A stretch of 23,806 nt of DNA, from contig CAPGBJ010000085.1 of NCBI GenBank assembly GCA_948616425.1, forward strand, positions 1-23,806, read 5' to 3'. The stretch's first letter is position 1, and every line of letters begins with the position of its first letter. The notes beneath the pieces are model-generated. The model was not told the origin of the DNA and searched no databases. It was given only the letters and a program-made list of their open reading frames with translations. The stretch comes from an uncultured Oscillospiraceae bacterium. Its GTDB lineage: Bacteria > Bacillota > Clostridia > Oscillospirales > Oscillospiraceae. Both the position numbers and the translations under genes were made by a program. Below, in pieces: positions 1-7,737 of the stretch.

Positions 1-482
1 ATCACTCCGAAGCGGCTTTCCTCCAAAGTGTGGAACAGCACTACCATGGGGACTTCTATGCCTTTGCCCAGGACTACTACCGGCTGGTTGGGGAGGCGCC
101 GGAACGGACCAACTGCCAGATTGTGGGTCATTTTGACCTCATTACCAAATTCAACGAGGGGGACAGGCTCTTTGATACAGGTCACCCTCGGTATATTGCC
201 GCTGTTCTGGAGGCTCTGGACCAGTTGTCTGAGAAAGATGTCATATGCGAGATCAACACTGGGGCCATGTCCCGGGGGTACCGCTCCGCGCCCTACCCCG
301 CCCCAGCTGTGCTGCGGGCTATGAGAGAGCGGAAGATTCCCATCTGTATCACCGGCGATAGCCACAGTGCGCAGGCCCTTCTCTACGCGTTCCCCCAAGC
401 GCGGGAGTTGGCCAGGTCCTGCGGCTACCGGGAACAGATGGTATTCACGGGACAGAGTTTTATACCGGTTGCCTTGGGGTGA
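1..482 (+). CDS. Histidinol-phosphatase-like PHP protein, C-terminal part (5' end outside window)
   Basis: The frame is open from base 3, so the gene begins before the window; about 159 C-terminal residues are visible. The protein resembles PHP-domain histidinol-phosphatases (HisJ/HisK type), metal-dependent enzymes that remove phosphate from L-histidinol phosphate in histidine synthesis. Visible landmarks are a GHFDLI stretch, a CEINTG stretch, a basic-tyrosine SRGYRSAPYP segment and an ITGDSHS motif near the end; the His and Asp residues in these are typical PHP metal ligands. The N-terminal HxH metal motif would lie outside the window and cannot be checked. It ends at a TGA just before a strong hairpin terminator, so it is the last gene of its unit. 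A related PHP phosphoesterase with another substrate is possible. Confidence 0.8.
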   Translation, partial: HSEAAFLQSVEQHYHGDFYAFAQDYYRLVGEAPERTNCQIVGHFDLITKFNEGDRLFDTGHPRYIAAVLEALDQLSEKDVICEINTGAMSRGYRSAPYPAPAVLRAMRERKIPICITGDSHSAQALLYAFPQARELARSCGYREQMVFTGQSFIPVALG

Positions 483-525
483 TCGGCTGAAAATTTGGCA
501 CATGGGAATGATATGGAGTTTGGAT

Positions 526-566
526 AAACGGAGGGCCCGGTTCATGGTGAACCGGGCCCTCCGTTT
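526..566. terminator. Bidirectional intrinsic terminator between convergent genes
   Basis: A perfect 17-bp GC-rich stem (528-544 paired with 548-564), extended by two A-T pairs, closes a 3-nt TGG loop. TTTT and further T-rich sequence follow on the + strand, and A residues precede it, giving a weaker U-tract on the other strand. It lies between the + strand phosphatase and the leftward amidohydrolase, so it probably serves both. Confidence 0.85.
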
Positions 567-603
567 TGCTTCTTTTGCCCCATTGGGGAGGTGCTCGCAG
601 CGG

Positions 604-2031
604 TTATGATTTAATCGGCAGCTTAGGCTGTACCTCTGGCGGAATGGGGCAGCTGTAGGGACGATTTCTCGTTCGCCGATTTAGCTCTTCCCGGGTGTGA
701 AGAATCAACTCCGGCTGGCTTAACAGCTGCCGTGCAGTGTCTGCCAAAATCTGCCCTGCATACAGAGTTCCCTTCAGGGCAAAGGTGGATACCCCTTGTG
801 CCACCCATTGCCAGGAGTGGGGCTGCGTCCCCAGTGCGAAACAGGCCGTTTGAAGCTGGACCAGTGGGGCAAAGCAGCTCACATCCCCCATGTCAGAAGA
901 GGCGCAGACCAGAGATTCCTGGGGGGCAAAGGGGAGAATAAAATCCCCGTCCGGGTGTTCTCCCACCAACTGGCGCCGTATCTCTGGCAAATAATCGGGG
1001 GGCAGCTGCCCTGGATCGTCGGCCACAATGGCTGCGGGCACGGTGGCGCTGAAGCGTGCCACATAGTCCCGCTCCTCCGCGGTACGAAGGGGAAGTCCTA
1101 ATGTGACCATATTTTGGTGTGTGAGTTCAGCCAGAGCGTGGTTGGGCACCACCTGGGAACAGGCCTTGTCAAACACAATCTCCACATCAGTCTGTGTCAT
1201 CAGAGCCGCGCCCCGGGCGATGCTGCACACCCGATCATAGAGTGTTTTGGCGCTCTCGGTGGTTTTAGAGCGGATCAAATAGAGTACCTCGGCATAGGAC
1301 TGTACCACATTAGGGGACTGGCCGCCTGTGTTGGTCACTGCGTAATGGACCCGGTCGGTCATCTCCATATGTTCTCTCATATAATTGACGCCTACGTTCA
1401 TCAACTCCACTGCATCCAAGGCGCTTCGGCCCAGATGGGGGGCGGCTCCGGCATGGGCGCTGACACCGTGGAAACGAAAATATGCCTGAATGTTGGCCAG
1501 CATGCTTCCGGTCATCACGGCATTCATGGTGCTGGGATGCCAGGTGAGAGCTACGTCCACATCGTCAAACAACCCGGCACGGGCCATAAAAACCTTTCCG
1601 GAACCGCCCTCTTCCCCGGGACAGCCATAGACGCGGACGGTGCCCTGTAAAGACTGATCTCGAAAATAATCTCTCAGTACCAGCGAGGCGCCTATGATAC
1701 CGGTACCCAGTAAATTGTGACCGCAGCCGTGGCCTTTGGTGGTTTCGGGGCGGGGGGTGTGTTGGCGCATATCCGCCTGCTGGCTCAGCCCGTCCAGGGC
1801 ATCATACTCAGCTAACAGACCGATGACCGGTTTTCCGCTGCCCAGTTCAGCCACATAGGCGGTGTCAATGCCTGCCGCCCCTCGCTGCACACGGTATCCG
1901 GCCTTCTCCAACAGCTTTAACTGGGCGGCCACAGATTGATGCTCGTCAAATTTGGTCTCTGCGCTGGACCAAATAGTTTTATTCAGCTGGTCCAGAAGTT
2001 CACGGTACTGTTCTATGTGGTACTTTGGCAT
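604..2031 (-). CDS. M20 family amidohydrolase (AbgB-like, aminoacyl/aminobenzoyl-glutamate type)
   Basis: The 475-residue protein belongs to the M20 metallo-amidohydrolases, closest in layout to AbgB-type enzymes that split p-aminobenzoyl-glutamate and related N-acyl amino acids. Visible motifs are HGCGHN (about 101-106), PGEEGG (138-143), WHP (164-166) and SAHAG (191-195, dimerisation-domain side), with SSDMGDVS and a PHSWQW stretch near the C-terminus. These supply the expected His, Glu and Asp metal ligands. The ATG at 2031 has an AAGGGG ribosome site 9 nt upstream. No signal peptide is seen, so it should be cytoplasmic. It lies 76 bp after the GltS-type symporter on the same strand, suggesting that the transporter brings in its substrate. 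The exact substrate cannot be read from sequence; indole-acetyl or other amino-acid conjugates are alternatives. Confidence 0.85.
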   Translation of the reverse strand: MPKYHIEQYRELLDQLNKTIWSSAETKFDEHQSVAAQLKLLEKAGYRVQRGAAGIDTAYVAELGSGKPVIGLLAEYDALDGLSQQADMRQHTPRPETTKGHGCGHNLLGTGIIGASLVLRDYFRDQSLQGTVRVYGCPGEEGGSGKVFMARAGLFDDVDVALTWHPSTMNAVMTGSMLANIQAYFRFHGVSAHAGAAPHLGRSALDAVELMNVGVNYMREHMEMTDRVHYAVTNTGGQSPNVVQSYAEVLYLIRSKTTESAKTLYDRVCSIARGAALMTQTDVEIVFDKACSQVVPNHALAELTHQNMVTLGLPLRTAEERDYVARFSATVPAAIVADDPGQLPPDYLPEIRRQLVGEHPDGDFILPFAPQESLVCASSDMGDVSCFAPLVQLQTACFALGTQPHSWQWVAQGVSTFALKGTLYAGQILADTARQLLSQPELILHTREELNRRTRNRPYSCPIPPEVQPKLPIKS

Positions 2032-2107
2032 GGCTGCTATCCCCTTCCCATTTATGCCACCAGGCAGATTTTTTTACCAATGCGCGCTTACGTCGTGCTT
2101 TGTGCAG

Positions 2108-3499
2108 TTACAGCTCATCCTTTGCGCTCAGCTTCTTGCCCACCAGCAACCAGAGCAGGAGGGAGCACACCACCCAGACCAGAGTCTGAGCCACCGACTG
2201 ACCAAACATCGCTGCGGTTCCCCAGGTTGCAATGATGGTGGCATAGATAGGCATCAACATCTGGGTCAGGACACCGGCAAAGGTATAGGCGATACTGTAG
2301 TTGTTCAATGCCTCAGTTTTGTTGTCCGGGTCACATACACGCAGCAGAAGCACTCCAGTGAGGAATACGCCGGTGCCTTGGCCGAATACGGCAATCATGT
2401 GCTCAAACCACTCTTTTTTGATCATCCTGCGGGCAAAAAGAATTAAGATCAGGACTGTGCCTGCCATGCCCACCACAGCCATAGCCAGCATAGGAACCAG
2501 ATAGGCGGAGACGGCCTTAATATTCAGGCTGGACACCGCGGCGATAACGGCGTAGTCAGTCATAGAGCCGGCCACTTTGCCTTTCACCTTTACGTCTACC
2601 AAGAAGTCAAGTTTTAGCTTTTGGATGATCCACCAGACCAGGAACATCAGCAACATAGCGTATGCCCAGACACTAATTCCAGATAAGATGGAGTTGTTCA
2701 ACTTTTTTACGCCAGCCTGGAGGAGATAAGCCATACCGCATACCACGAGGATTAGGGACAGGTGGAAGGCATAGGCATCCACTGAGGCGGACAGAGTGGT
2801 CTCTCGGCCCATAGACGCCTGCTTGGCCGGGTCCTTCACAAAACCGGTTTTCAGTTCCTGGGGAATCATGCCCGGCTTATCCAGGCAGGCGCTCTGATTG
2901 TGGCGGGCCGCCCAATTAATAAGCGCAATGCCAATGACGATACCGCCCACCAGACCGATGGTGGCCATGGTGGTTGCCACCCCCTGAGCGACCTCCCAGT
3001 TGGGGTCTCCCACGTCTTTGAGCAGGCTGGCCAGCAGTCCAGCAGTGCCGTGCCCACCGACATAACCCATATTCAGTTCCCAGCCAAAGGCGTCATACAG
3101 GTCGTAACCCAGGCCGCGGAAGGCCAGATTTACCCCAAAACCGATGACGAGTTGTACTGCTGTCAGGACCCACATCAACAGCAGCATCTGCCCAATGCGG
3201 TAATTTCGGGCCAGAGAACCGCCAGAGGTGAATTTGGTGCCCAGAGGACCAGCTGCCACAATAGGGATGATCAAGACGCCGGGCAGAGCCGCGTAGGCGG
3301 ACATCCAGGTGTCAGGCAGCTTAAGGATGTTGAGCACGTAGGGCCCCAGAATCAGCAGCAGAAATCCGCCAATGACCGAGGCGGGAAGGAAGGTATTCTG
3401 GAAGATCTTTACCTTTGCCCGAAGGAAGGTACCAATTAGAAGAAATACGCTGAGCAGAGCCAAAGCCTTGAGCAGTTCTACCATATCGGCGCTAGTCAT
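2108..3499 (-). CDS. GltS-type sodium:glutamate symporter family protein
   Basis: This 463-residue protein is almost entirely hydrophobic helices and carries the GGHGTA motif (about 148-153) characteristic of the GltS (ESS) family, which imports glutamate with Na+ across the cytoplasmic membrane. About ten membrane segments are arranged in two halves around a central hydrophilic stretch (roughly 210-250). An upstream in-frame ATG exists at 3589, but I choose the ATG at 3499 (start MTSADMVELL), because an AAAGGAGAG ribosome site lies about 9 nt before it and the extra 30 residues are basic and unlike the family N-terminus. It is first in a two-gene unit with the M20 amidohydrolase. Its promoter overlaps a palindrome that may be the operator of the nearby TetR protein. 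Substrate could be glutamate or a glutamate conjugate. Confidence 0.85.
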   Translation of the reverse strand: MTSADMVELLKALALLSVFLLIGTFLRAKVKIFQNTFLPASVIGGFLLLILGPYVLNILKLPDTWMSAYAALPGVLIIPIVAAGPLGTKFTSGGSLARNYRIGQMLLLMWVLTAVQLVIGFGVNLAFRGLGYDLYDAFGWELNMGYVGGHGTAGLLASLLKDVGDPNWEVAQGVATTMATIGLVGGIVIGIALINWAARHNQSACLDKPGMIPQELKTGFVKDPAKQASMGRETTLSASVDAYAFHLSLILVVCGMAYLLQAGVKKLNNSILSGISVWAYAMLLMFLVWWIIQKLKLDFLVDVKVKGKVAGSMTDYAVIAAVSSLNIKAVSAYLVPMLAMAVVGMAGTVLILILFARRMIKKEWFEHMIAVFGQGTGVFLTGVLLLRVCDPDNKTEALNNYSIAYTFAGVLTQMLMPIYATIIATWGTAAMFGQSVAQTLVWVVCSLLLWLLVGKKLSAKDEL

Positions 3500-3588
3500 A
3501 GTGATATTCTCTCCTTTTCTCTTTGATCGGAGTGTCCGTCCCAAAATGATGAAGAGGGATGGAGGGCCGCAAATGAGACGTCTTGCCA

Positions 3589-3610
3589 TTTGATTGAACG
3601 TTCAAACTAA
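3589..3610. promoter_or_regulatory. Candidate TetR-family operator
   Basis: A 22-bp imperfect palindrome (9 of 11 positions symmetric) has the perfect 12-bp core TTGAACGTTCAA at 3594-3605. It sits at the predicted transcription start of the GltS gene, where a bound repressor would block it. A second TTTGATTGAA half-site occurs in inverted orientation at 3723-3732, inside the spacer of the divergent promoter. The TetR gene at 4589 is the obvious candidate binder; this link is inference. Confidence 0.5.
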
Positions 3611-3614
3611 CTGC

Positions 3615-3643
3615 AATTTATCACTTTACAATAAAAATGTCAA
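3615..3643 (-). promoter_or_regulatory. Predicted SigA promoter of the GltS-M20 unit
   Basis: Reading the minus strand, TTGACA (3643-3638) is followed after 17 nt by TAAATT (3620-3615). The -35 box is a perfect match and the whole region 3610-3720 is very AT-rich compared with the rest of the window. The start of transcription would fall near 3608, inside the palindrome at 3589-3610. Confidence 0.6.
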
Positions 3644-3715
3644 TAGTATTTTTTATTTTTATAAATATATTTTTAATTTAATAAATTTTTTTAGAAAATA
3701 ATTGAAAAATGAAAT

Positions 3716-3744
3716 TTGACATTTCAATCAAAATATGATAAGAA
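3716..3744 (+). promoter_or_regulatory. Predicted SigA promoter of the DUF554 gene
   Basis: TTGACA at 3716-3721 is followed after 17 nt by TAAGAA at 3739-3744. The spacer contains an inverted half-site TTCAATCAAA (3723-3732) matching the left arm of the palindrome at 3589-3610, so this promoter may share the regulator. An ATG at 3716 lies in the promoter and is not used as the gene start. Confidence 0.5.
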
Positions 3745-3796
3745 TAAGAAAAGACCAATCAACATGAGAGCTTACATCAATTTAGGGGGACGTACC

Positions 3797-4477
3797 ATGT
3801 CTGCACATCTGGTACTTGGCTGCAATGTGCTTGCAGTGCTGCTGGGGACGGCAGTCGGATGCCTGCTCCGCAAACATATCTCATCCAAACTTCAGGAAAA
3901 CTCCATGATCTATTTTGCTGCCATCTCTGCGGCGCTGGGCGTTCAGATGCTGGGCAGGGTACACCAGATGACCGCAGCGGTTCTCGCTTTTTTGTTGGGA
4001 GGATTGCTGGGGCATATCCTAAGATTGGACCAGCAGGTAGGGGCCTGGGCTGGAAAATGTCAGAGCGGTGGACGATCTGACGCCACCCACGGCATTTTGG
4101 TGGCCTTTACGCTCTTCTGCGTCAGTACGGCCGGGATTCTTGGCGCCTTGGAACTGGGATTTTCTGGTGATACCACGCTCCTCACCACCAAGGCCGTGAT
4201 GGACTTTCTTTCCGCACTTTTTTTTGCTGCCTCCTGCGGCTGGACTCTGGCGGTGATTTCCGTCCCTCTGGGTGTTATTTTGGCCGTATTTTATCTGCTC
4301 TCCACCCTGATCGCGCCCTACCTGACGGACGCTGTCATTGGAAATTTTTCTGCCTGCGGAGGATTGATTCAGCTGGTCAACGCTCTGCGCATTGCCAAAT
4401 TGAAAGACCCCCCTGTGTTGGATTTGATTCCGGCTCTGGTTCTGGTGATTCCTATCACCTGGTTTTGGCCCTTTTAA
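3797..4477 (+). CDS. DUF554 family integral membrane protein (YdfK/YqgA-like)
   Basis: The 226-residue product has the length and hydrophobic pattern of DUF554 proteins, with about six membrane segments and a short central loop containing the pair DATHG near residue 95. The family has no firmly established function; a transport or channel role is often supposed. The start at ATG 3797 is chosen because AGGGGGA lies 6 nt before it, and because the in-frame extension back to 3716 would run through the promoter. The gene is divergent from the GltS-M20 pair and precedes the TetR gene on the same strand, with that regulator having its own promoter. It may therefore belong to the same physiological unit, for instance export or sensing of the same class of compounds, but this is inference. 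Confidence 0.8.
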   Translation: MSAHLVLGCNVLAVLLGTAVGCLLRKHISSKLQENSMIYFAAISAALGVQMLGRVHQMTAAVLAFLLGGLLGHILRLDQQVGAWAGKCQSGGRSDATHGILVAFTLFCVSTAGILGALELGFSGDTTLLTTKAVMDFLSALFFAASCGWTLAVISVPLGVILAVFYLLSTLIAPYLTDAVIGNFSACGGLIQLVNALRIAKLKDPPVLDLIPALVLVIPITWFWPF

Positions 4478-4506
4478 AGGGAAAAGTGGAGCTGATTGAC
4501 TGCTCA

Positions 4507-4535
4507 TTGACAAATTTTGTGGACGGATGTAAAAT
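4507..4535 (+). promoter_or_regulatory. Predicted SigA promoter of the TetR gene
   Basis: TTGACA at 4507-4512 and TAAAAT at 4530-4535 are separated by exactly 17 nt, close to the ideal consensus. It lies just after the DUF554 stop codon, so the regulator can be made independently of its upstream neighbour. An ACAAA/TTTGT inverted repeat at 4510-4520 overlaps the -35 box. Confidence 0.65.
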
Positions 4536-4588
4536 GTACCATACACAAAGGCGCGGGATATCCTCACAGACTCCACAGGAGGTACGAC

Positions 4589-5182
4589 ATGCGGCCGGAA
4601 AACAGTAAATTTGACGCAAAGCGGCAGGCTATCACGCAGGCCGCACTAGAGTGTTTCTCCCGCTTTGGCTTTGACGCCACCAGCATTAAAATGATCGCAA
4701 AAGAGGCAGGGGCAAAGAGCTCCGCCCTTATTTATTATTACTTTAAGGATAAGGACGACCTGCTTTTTGCCTGTATGGCGGACACACAGCCGCCTCAGCT
4801 GGAGGATATTCCCCAGGATACTCCCTGTGAGGATTGGGCGGTGCGGATGATGGCGGAATATCTGGATGCGCTGGCTGAGCCTCAATTTCAAAAGTTAATT
4901 CTGTGCGCCTACTCGGTCCTTAGCCGCCGATCAGATTTTATGGATGAGATCAATCGGCGCTTTCGAGAGCCCCATCGTCTCCGGTTTTATCAATTTCTGG
5001 ATACGCAGATTAAGCTGGGGGTACTGGCCCCGCTCCACTACTGGAGTACCTACCAGGAGTTTTTCTACCCCCTCTCCATGCGGGTGCTCATCTCTGGCGA
5101 TTGGAGCGACTGGGCCCGCCAGGAGTACTATATGGAGCAGCTGCGACAGCGGGCGCGATGTTTTCTCAAGGCCTACAGGTGA
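4589..5182 (+). CDS. TetR/AcrR family transcriptional regulator
   Basis: The 197-residue protein has the usual TetR size. Residues about 10-57 form the helix-turn-helix DNA-binding domain, with the typical ALECFSRFGFDATSIKMIA stretch followed by a Y-Y-F recognition-helix end (IYYYFKDKDDLL). The C-terminal two thirds are helical and variable, as expected for a ligand-binding domain. ATG 4589 is preferred because AGGAGG lies 6 nt upstream; an in-frame start at 4517 would overlap the promoter. The gene sits behind DUF554 and close to the divergent GltS-M20 promoter, whose start site carries a TetR-like palindrome, so local control of that unit is likely. The ligand is unknown. After the stop codon the same frame stays open for 47 codons, which I treat as chance. 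Confidence 0.9.
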   Translation: MRPENSKFDAKRQAITQAALECFSRFGFDATSIKMIAKEAGAKSSALIYYYFKDKDDLLFACMADTQPPQLEDIPQDTPCEDWAVRMMAEYLDALAEPQFQKLILCAYSVLSRRSDFMDEINRRFREPHRLRFYQFLDTQIKLGVLAPLHYWSTYQEFFYPLSMRVLISGDWSDWARQEYYMEQLRQRARCFLKAYR

Positions 5183-5329
5183 TTTTCAGCCCTGAGACAG
5201 ACGCATTACCAAAAGCGAAGACAGCACTGGTTGATTCAGCGGGAGACTGGGTGGAGAGATCCAGAATGGATTGATCGGCTGCCGCGGCCTCCCGATTATT
5301 TTAGAAGTCTTATCCGATTGACATGATAA

Positions 5330-5372
5330 AAGCGCCGCCCCTCTCTGTCTGGTACAGAGAGGGGCGGCGCTT
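5330..5372. terminator. Bidirectional terminator between TetR and TauE genes
   Basis: A perfect 19-bp GC-rich stem (5330-5348 with 5354-5372) closes a 5-nt loop. It lies in the gap between two convergent genes, with AAAA before it and a T-containing stretch (CGTTTG) after it. The rest of the gap, 5183-5329, holds no feature I can support. Confidence 0.75.
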
Positions 5373-5437
5373 CGTTTGTCGTTTGCTGGGCTGATGCGGC
5401 ATGACTGGCCGCGTCAGCTTTCCTTTGTCAGTTCCCT

Positions 5438-6229
5438 TCAGAACATGGAATATCGGATGCTGTTAAATATGCTAATTCCAATAATAACCACCATCAGGAC
5501 AATAAACAGCCGATCCACCAGATGGTTATCCAGCTTTTTGTTCAGTGTCCGTCCAATGATGCCGCCGCCAATTCCCCCCGCTATCATCAATACCAGTACC
5601 AGCAGACGGAAGGGGGGCACCGTTTGGGTAAAAATCGTAGTGAGCAGGCTGAACAGCTGTCCAAATAGAATGATGTAAAGGCTATTGGCTGCGGCAGTCT
5701 TGGTATCCATGCTGAAGAAGAAATGCAGTACTACCAGGTTGATAGGGCCGCCGCCGATGCCCAGGAAGCTGGACATGCAGCCCAGCGCCAGGCCGATGAG
5801 CAGACAGGCCGCCTGATTCGCCACCTGCAAGGTGGATATCTGACTCTTCCGCAGCGTGTAAATCAGTGTCCCAGCGGTAACAATCGCCAAACATACTGCT
5901 TGAACGGCGCCCACAGCGTTGGGACTGGCGAACATAGCTTTCACTGCGGCAAACAACTGACTGCCTAACAGGCCGCCAGCGGCAGAACCTAGCGCCAAAG
6001 GCGTCCCTGTGGACAGAGATACCCTCCGTTCCCTGGCCAGCATAGCGCGGCCCACCGAGTAACAACTCATCGACAACACGGTGCATCCAGCTAAAAAGCT
6101 GATGGTAGCAACCTCCTCCAGATGAAGCAGATCCAATACCGGCTTGATGATGACACCGCCTCCGATGCCGCAGATTGCTCCAACAGTGCTGGCCATCAGG
6201 CTGACCAGAAAAAAAATCAGCATATCCAT
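5438..6229 (-). CDS. TauE/SafE family permease (DUF81 sulfite/anion exporter)
   Basis: The 263-residue protein shows the internal duplication typical of TauE/SafE permeases: a GIGGG loop at residues 21-25 in the first half and again at 156-160 in the second, each following a hydrophobic segment. About eight membrane helices are predicted by eye. Family members move sulfite, sulfoacetate or other small organic anions across the cytoplasmic membrane; no residue here fixes the substrate. The start ATG at 6229 has a GAGG ribosome site that overlaps the TGA of the upstream ROK gene (7-nt gap), so the two genes are almost certainly one transcript with coupled translation. A substrate related to the ROK regulator's sugar or amino-sugar ligand is possible but not shown. 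Confidence 0.85.
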   Translation of the reverse strand: MDMLIFFLVSLMASTVGAICGIGGGVIIKPVLDLLHLEEVATISFLAGCTVLSMSCYSVGRAMLARERRVSLSTGTPLALGSAAGGLLGSQLFAAVKAMFASPNAVGAVQAVCLAIVTAGTLIYTLRKSQISTLQVANQAACLLIGLALGCMSSFLGIGGGPINLVVLHFFFSMDTKTAAANSLYIILFGQLFSLLTTIFTQTVPPFRLLVLVLMIAGGIGGGIIGRTLNKKLDNHLVDRLFIVLMVVIIGISIFNSIRYSMF

Positions 6230-6236
6230 CGTTTCC

Positions 6237-7466
6237 TCACAGTTCGATATAGGTTTCCAAGTCCTTACAGATCGCCATGGCGGCGGCGCCCATTGCCCCG
6301 CTGAAGGGATCTGGCTCCACGAAAATAAACTGGGTGCCGGTGCGAATCACACCGCACAGGTTCTGACGCACTACCTCCAGCAGACGGTCCCAGTTGGATG
6401 GTCGGCAGAACAGTTTTCCCTCAATCAACATCAGACTGGGACAGGTGAAGTTATTGATATTGGCCACTGCCACCCCCAGGACATACACCGCCCGGTCCAC
6501 AATCGCGGCCACATCGGCATCCCCCTCTTCCTGGGCAGCAACCACCTGCTCCATGGTGGGGGGCGACTCTCCGCACAGTCGGCGCAGAACGGGCGCGCCC
6601 CCTCGCTCTAGGGCCTGGGTACAGAGGCGCAGGACAGCGGAGTCACTGGAGTATGCCTCCAGACAGCCCCGGTTGCCGCAGCTGCAGGGCTCCCCATCGG
6701 GGATCATCACCATATGACCCACCTCGCCGGAGCCTACGACCGAGCCAAAGTCCATGGCGGTATTGAGTACCAGAGGGCAGGCAATCCCCTGGCTGAGAAA
6801 GAGGTAGGCGAAGGTCTGTGCCCCTCCCAGAGCTTCCCGCCGGAATAGCTGGGCCCCATAGGTCCGGGCACAGGCGTTGTTCTCCACATGGATAGGGCCG
6901 CTATACCCGATTAAATCAGACATATCCCCCCGGATATCTTTGTGAGTCCAGCTGTAGCTGGGGCGTATCTCCAGAATGCCCCGCTGGGTGTCCACCAGGC
7001 CCGGCAGACATACGCCGATTCCGGCGATCTGGTCCAGCCCCATGCCACATACCGAAAGCGCCCGATGAATCATGTCCCGAGCCAGCTCCATATTTCGGCG
7101 ATAGTCCCTCTCTTCTCCTGCGTGTTCTCGGGTATACAGGGCTCTGCCCCGGTAGTCCAGCAGGCAGACCGTGCGCCGCGCGCCCTGTATCTCCACTCCG
7201 ATGAAATGGCGGGACTCGGGCACAATATCCACCGGGTGGGCCCGGCGACCCACAAAGCGGCCGCCAGCAGGGGCAGAACCAGTCTCCCGAACAATTCCTC
7301 GGGCCATCATACTATTGATGTTGGTGGTAATAGTAGGCAGGGTCAGCCCCAGCCGCTGGGCGACCTCGGAGCGTTTGATGGGGCCACAGTGGTAAATAGT
7401 CTTTAAAATGGCTGCCTGATTGGCCGCTTTGACCCGGGCCGGGTTTGCGCCCTGCTCAAATTGCAT
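6237..7466 (-). CDS. ROK family transcriptional regulator (NagC/XylR-like)
   Basis: The 409-residue protein combines an N-terminal winged helix-turn-helix (about 15-62, with a KRSEVAQRLGLTLPTI turn) and a ROK sugar-kinase-like domain. The ROK zinc motif CSCGNRGCLE is at 261-270, and GEVGH lies just before it. Sugar binding is therefore plausible, but catalysis is unlikely: the phosphate loop usually written DxGxT reads GVEIQGARR (90-98), and the catalytic Asp of the ENDA motif is Asn (VENNA, 194-198). This fits a regulator such as NagC or XylR. ATG 7466 has AGGAGGG 7 nt upstream. It is followed by the TauE gene and preceded by an amidohydrolase remnant on the same strand, consistent with a past amino-sugar locus. 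It probably represses its own operon. Confidence 0.88.
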   Translation of the reverse strand: MQFEQGANPARVKAANQAAILKTIYHCGPIKRSEVAQRLGLTLPTITTNINSMMARGIVRETGSAPAGGRFVGRRAHPVDIVPESRHFIGVEIQGARRTVCLLDYRGRALYTREHAGEERDYRRNMELARDMIHRALSVCGMGLDQIAGIGVCLPGLVDTQRGILEIRPSYSWTHKDIRGDMSDLIGYSGPIHVENNACARTYGAQLFRREALGGAQTFAYLFLSQGIACPLVLNTAMDFGSVVGSGEVGHMVMIPDGEPCSCGNRGCLEAYSSDSAVLRLCTQALERGGAPVLRRLCGESPPTMEQVVAAQEEGDADVAAIVDRAVYVLGVAVANINNFTCPSLMLIEGKLFCRPSNWDRLLEVVRQNLCGVIRTGTQFIFVEPDPFSGAMGAAAMAICKDLETYIEL

Positions 7467-7540
7467 CCTGTCTCCCTCCTCTCTTTATTCAGTTTCTCAA
7501 TCACGATGGAAAAGGAAGCGCGATCTGTCTGGACGGAGTA

Positions 7541-7699
7541 TCAGACAGATAAGCTCTGAAAACCCCTCCCCCGCAGGAAGACGGCCTCCACGTTATTTTC
7601 CTCATCCAGTACTGTTAAATCTGCGTCTTTCCCATTAGCAATGGAACCCTTCCGGTCAAATACGCCAATAAGCCGAGCGGGATTCTCCGTCAGCGGCAT
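7541..7699 (-). pseudogene. C-terminal remnant of an amidohydrolase (NagA- or IadA-like)
   Basis: On the minus strand a 52-codon frame from ATG 7699 to TGA 7541 encodes TENPARLIGVFDRKGSI, then GKDADLTVLDEEN and a VEAVFLRG end. This is the standard closing segment of amidohydrolase-superfamily enzymes such as N-acetylglucosamine-6-phosphate deacetylase or isoaspartyl dipeptidase, where the last strands rejoin the small beta domain. The 300 or so upstream residues holding the metal site are absent; immediately upstream is AT-rich promoter-like DNA and then the terminator of the next gene. So it is a truncated leftover, not a frameshifted full gene. Its place in front of a ROK regulator favours NagA, because nagA and ROK genes are often neighbours. 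Whether the fragment is still translated is unknown; a GGTGAG lies just before the ATG. Confidence 0.7.
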
Positions 7700-7737
7700 C
7701 TCACCAAATTTTTATTTAAATTAAATAATTTATTTAT

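Noticed and set aside
3500..3589. Longer GltS start at ATG 3589
   Set aside because: The extension lacks a ribosome site and family-like sequence, and would begin at the operator; ATG 3499 has AAAGGAGAG.
5183..5326. 47 open codons in frame after the TetR stop codon
   Set aside because: TetR already has normal length, and an open run of this size is expected by chance at this base composition.
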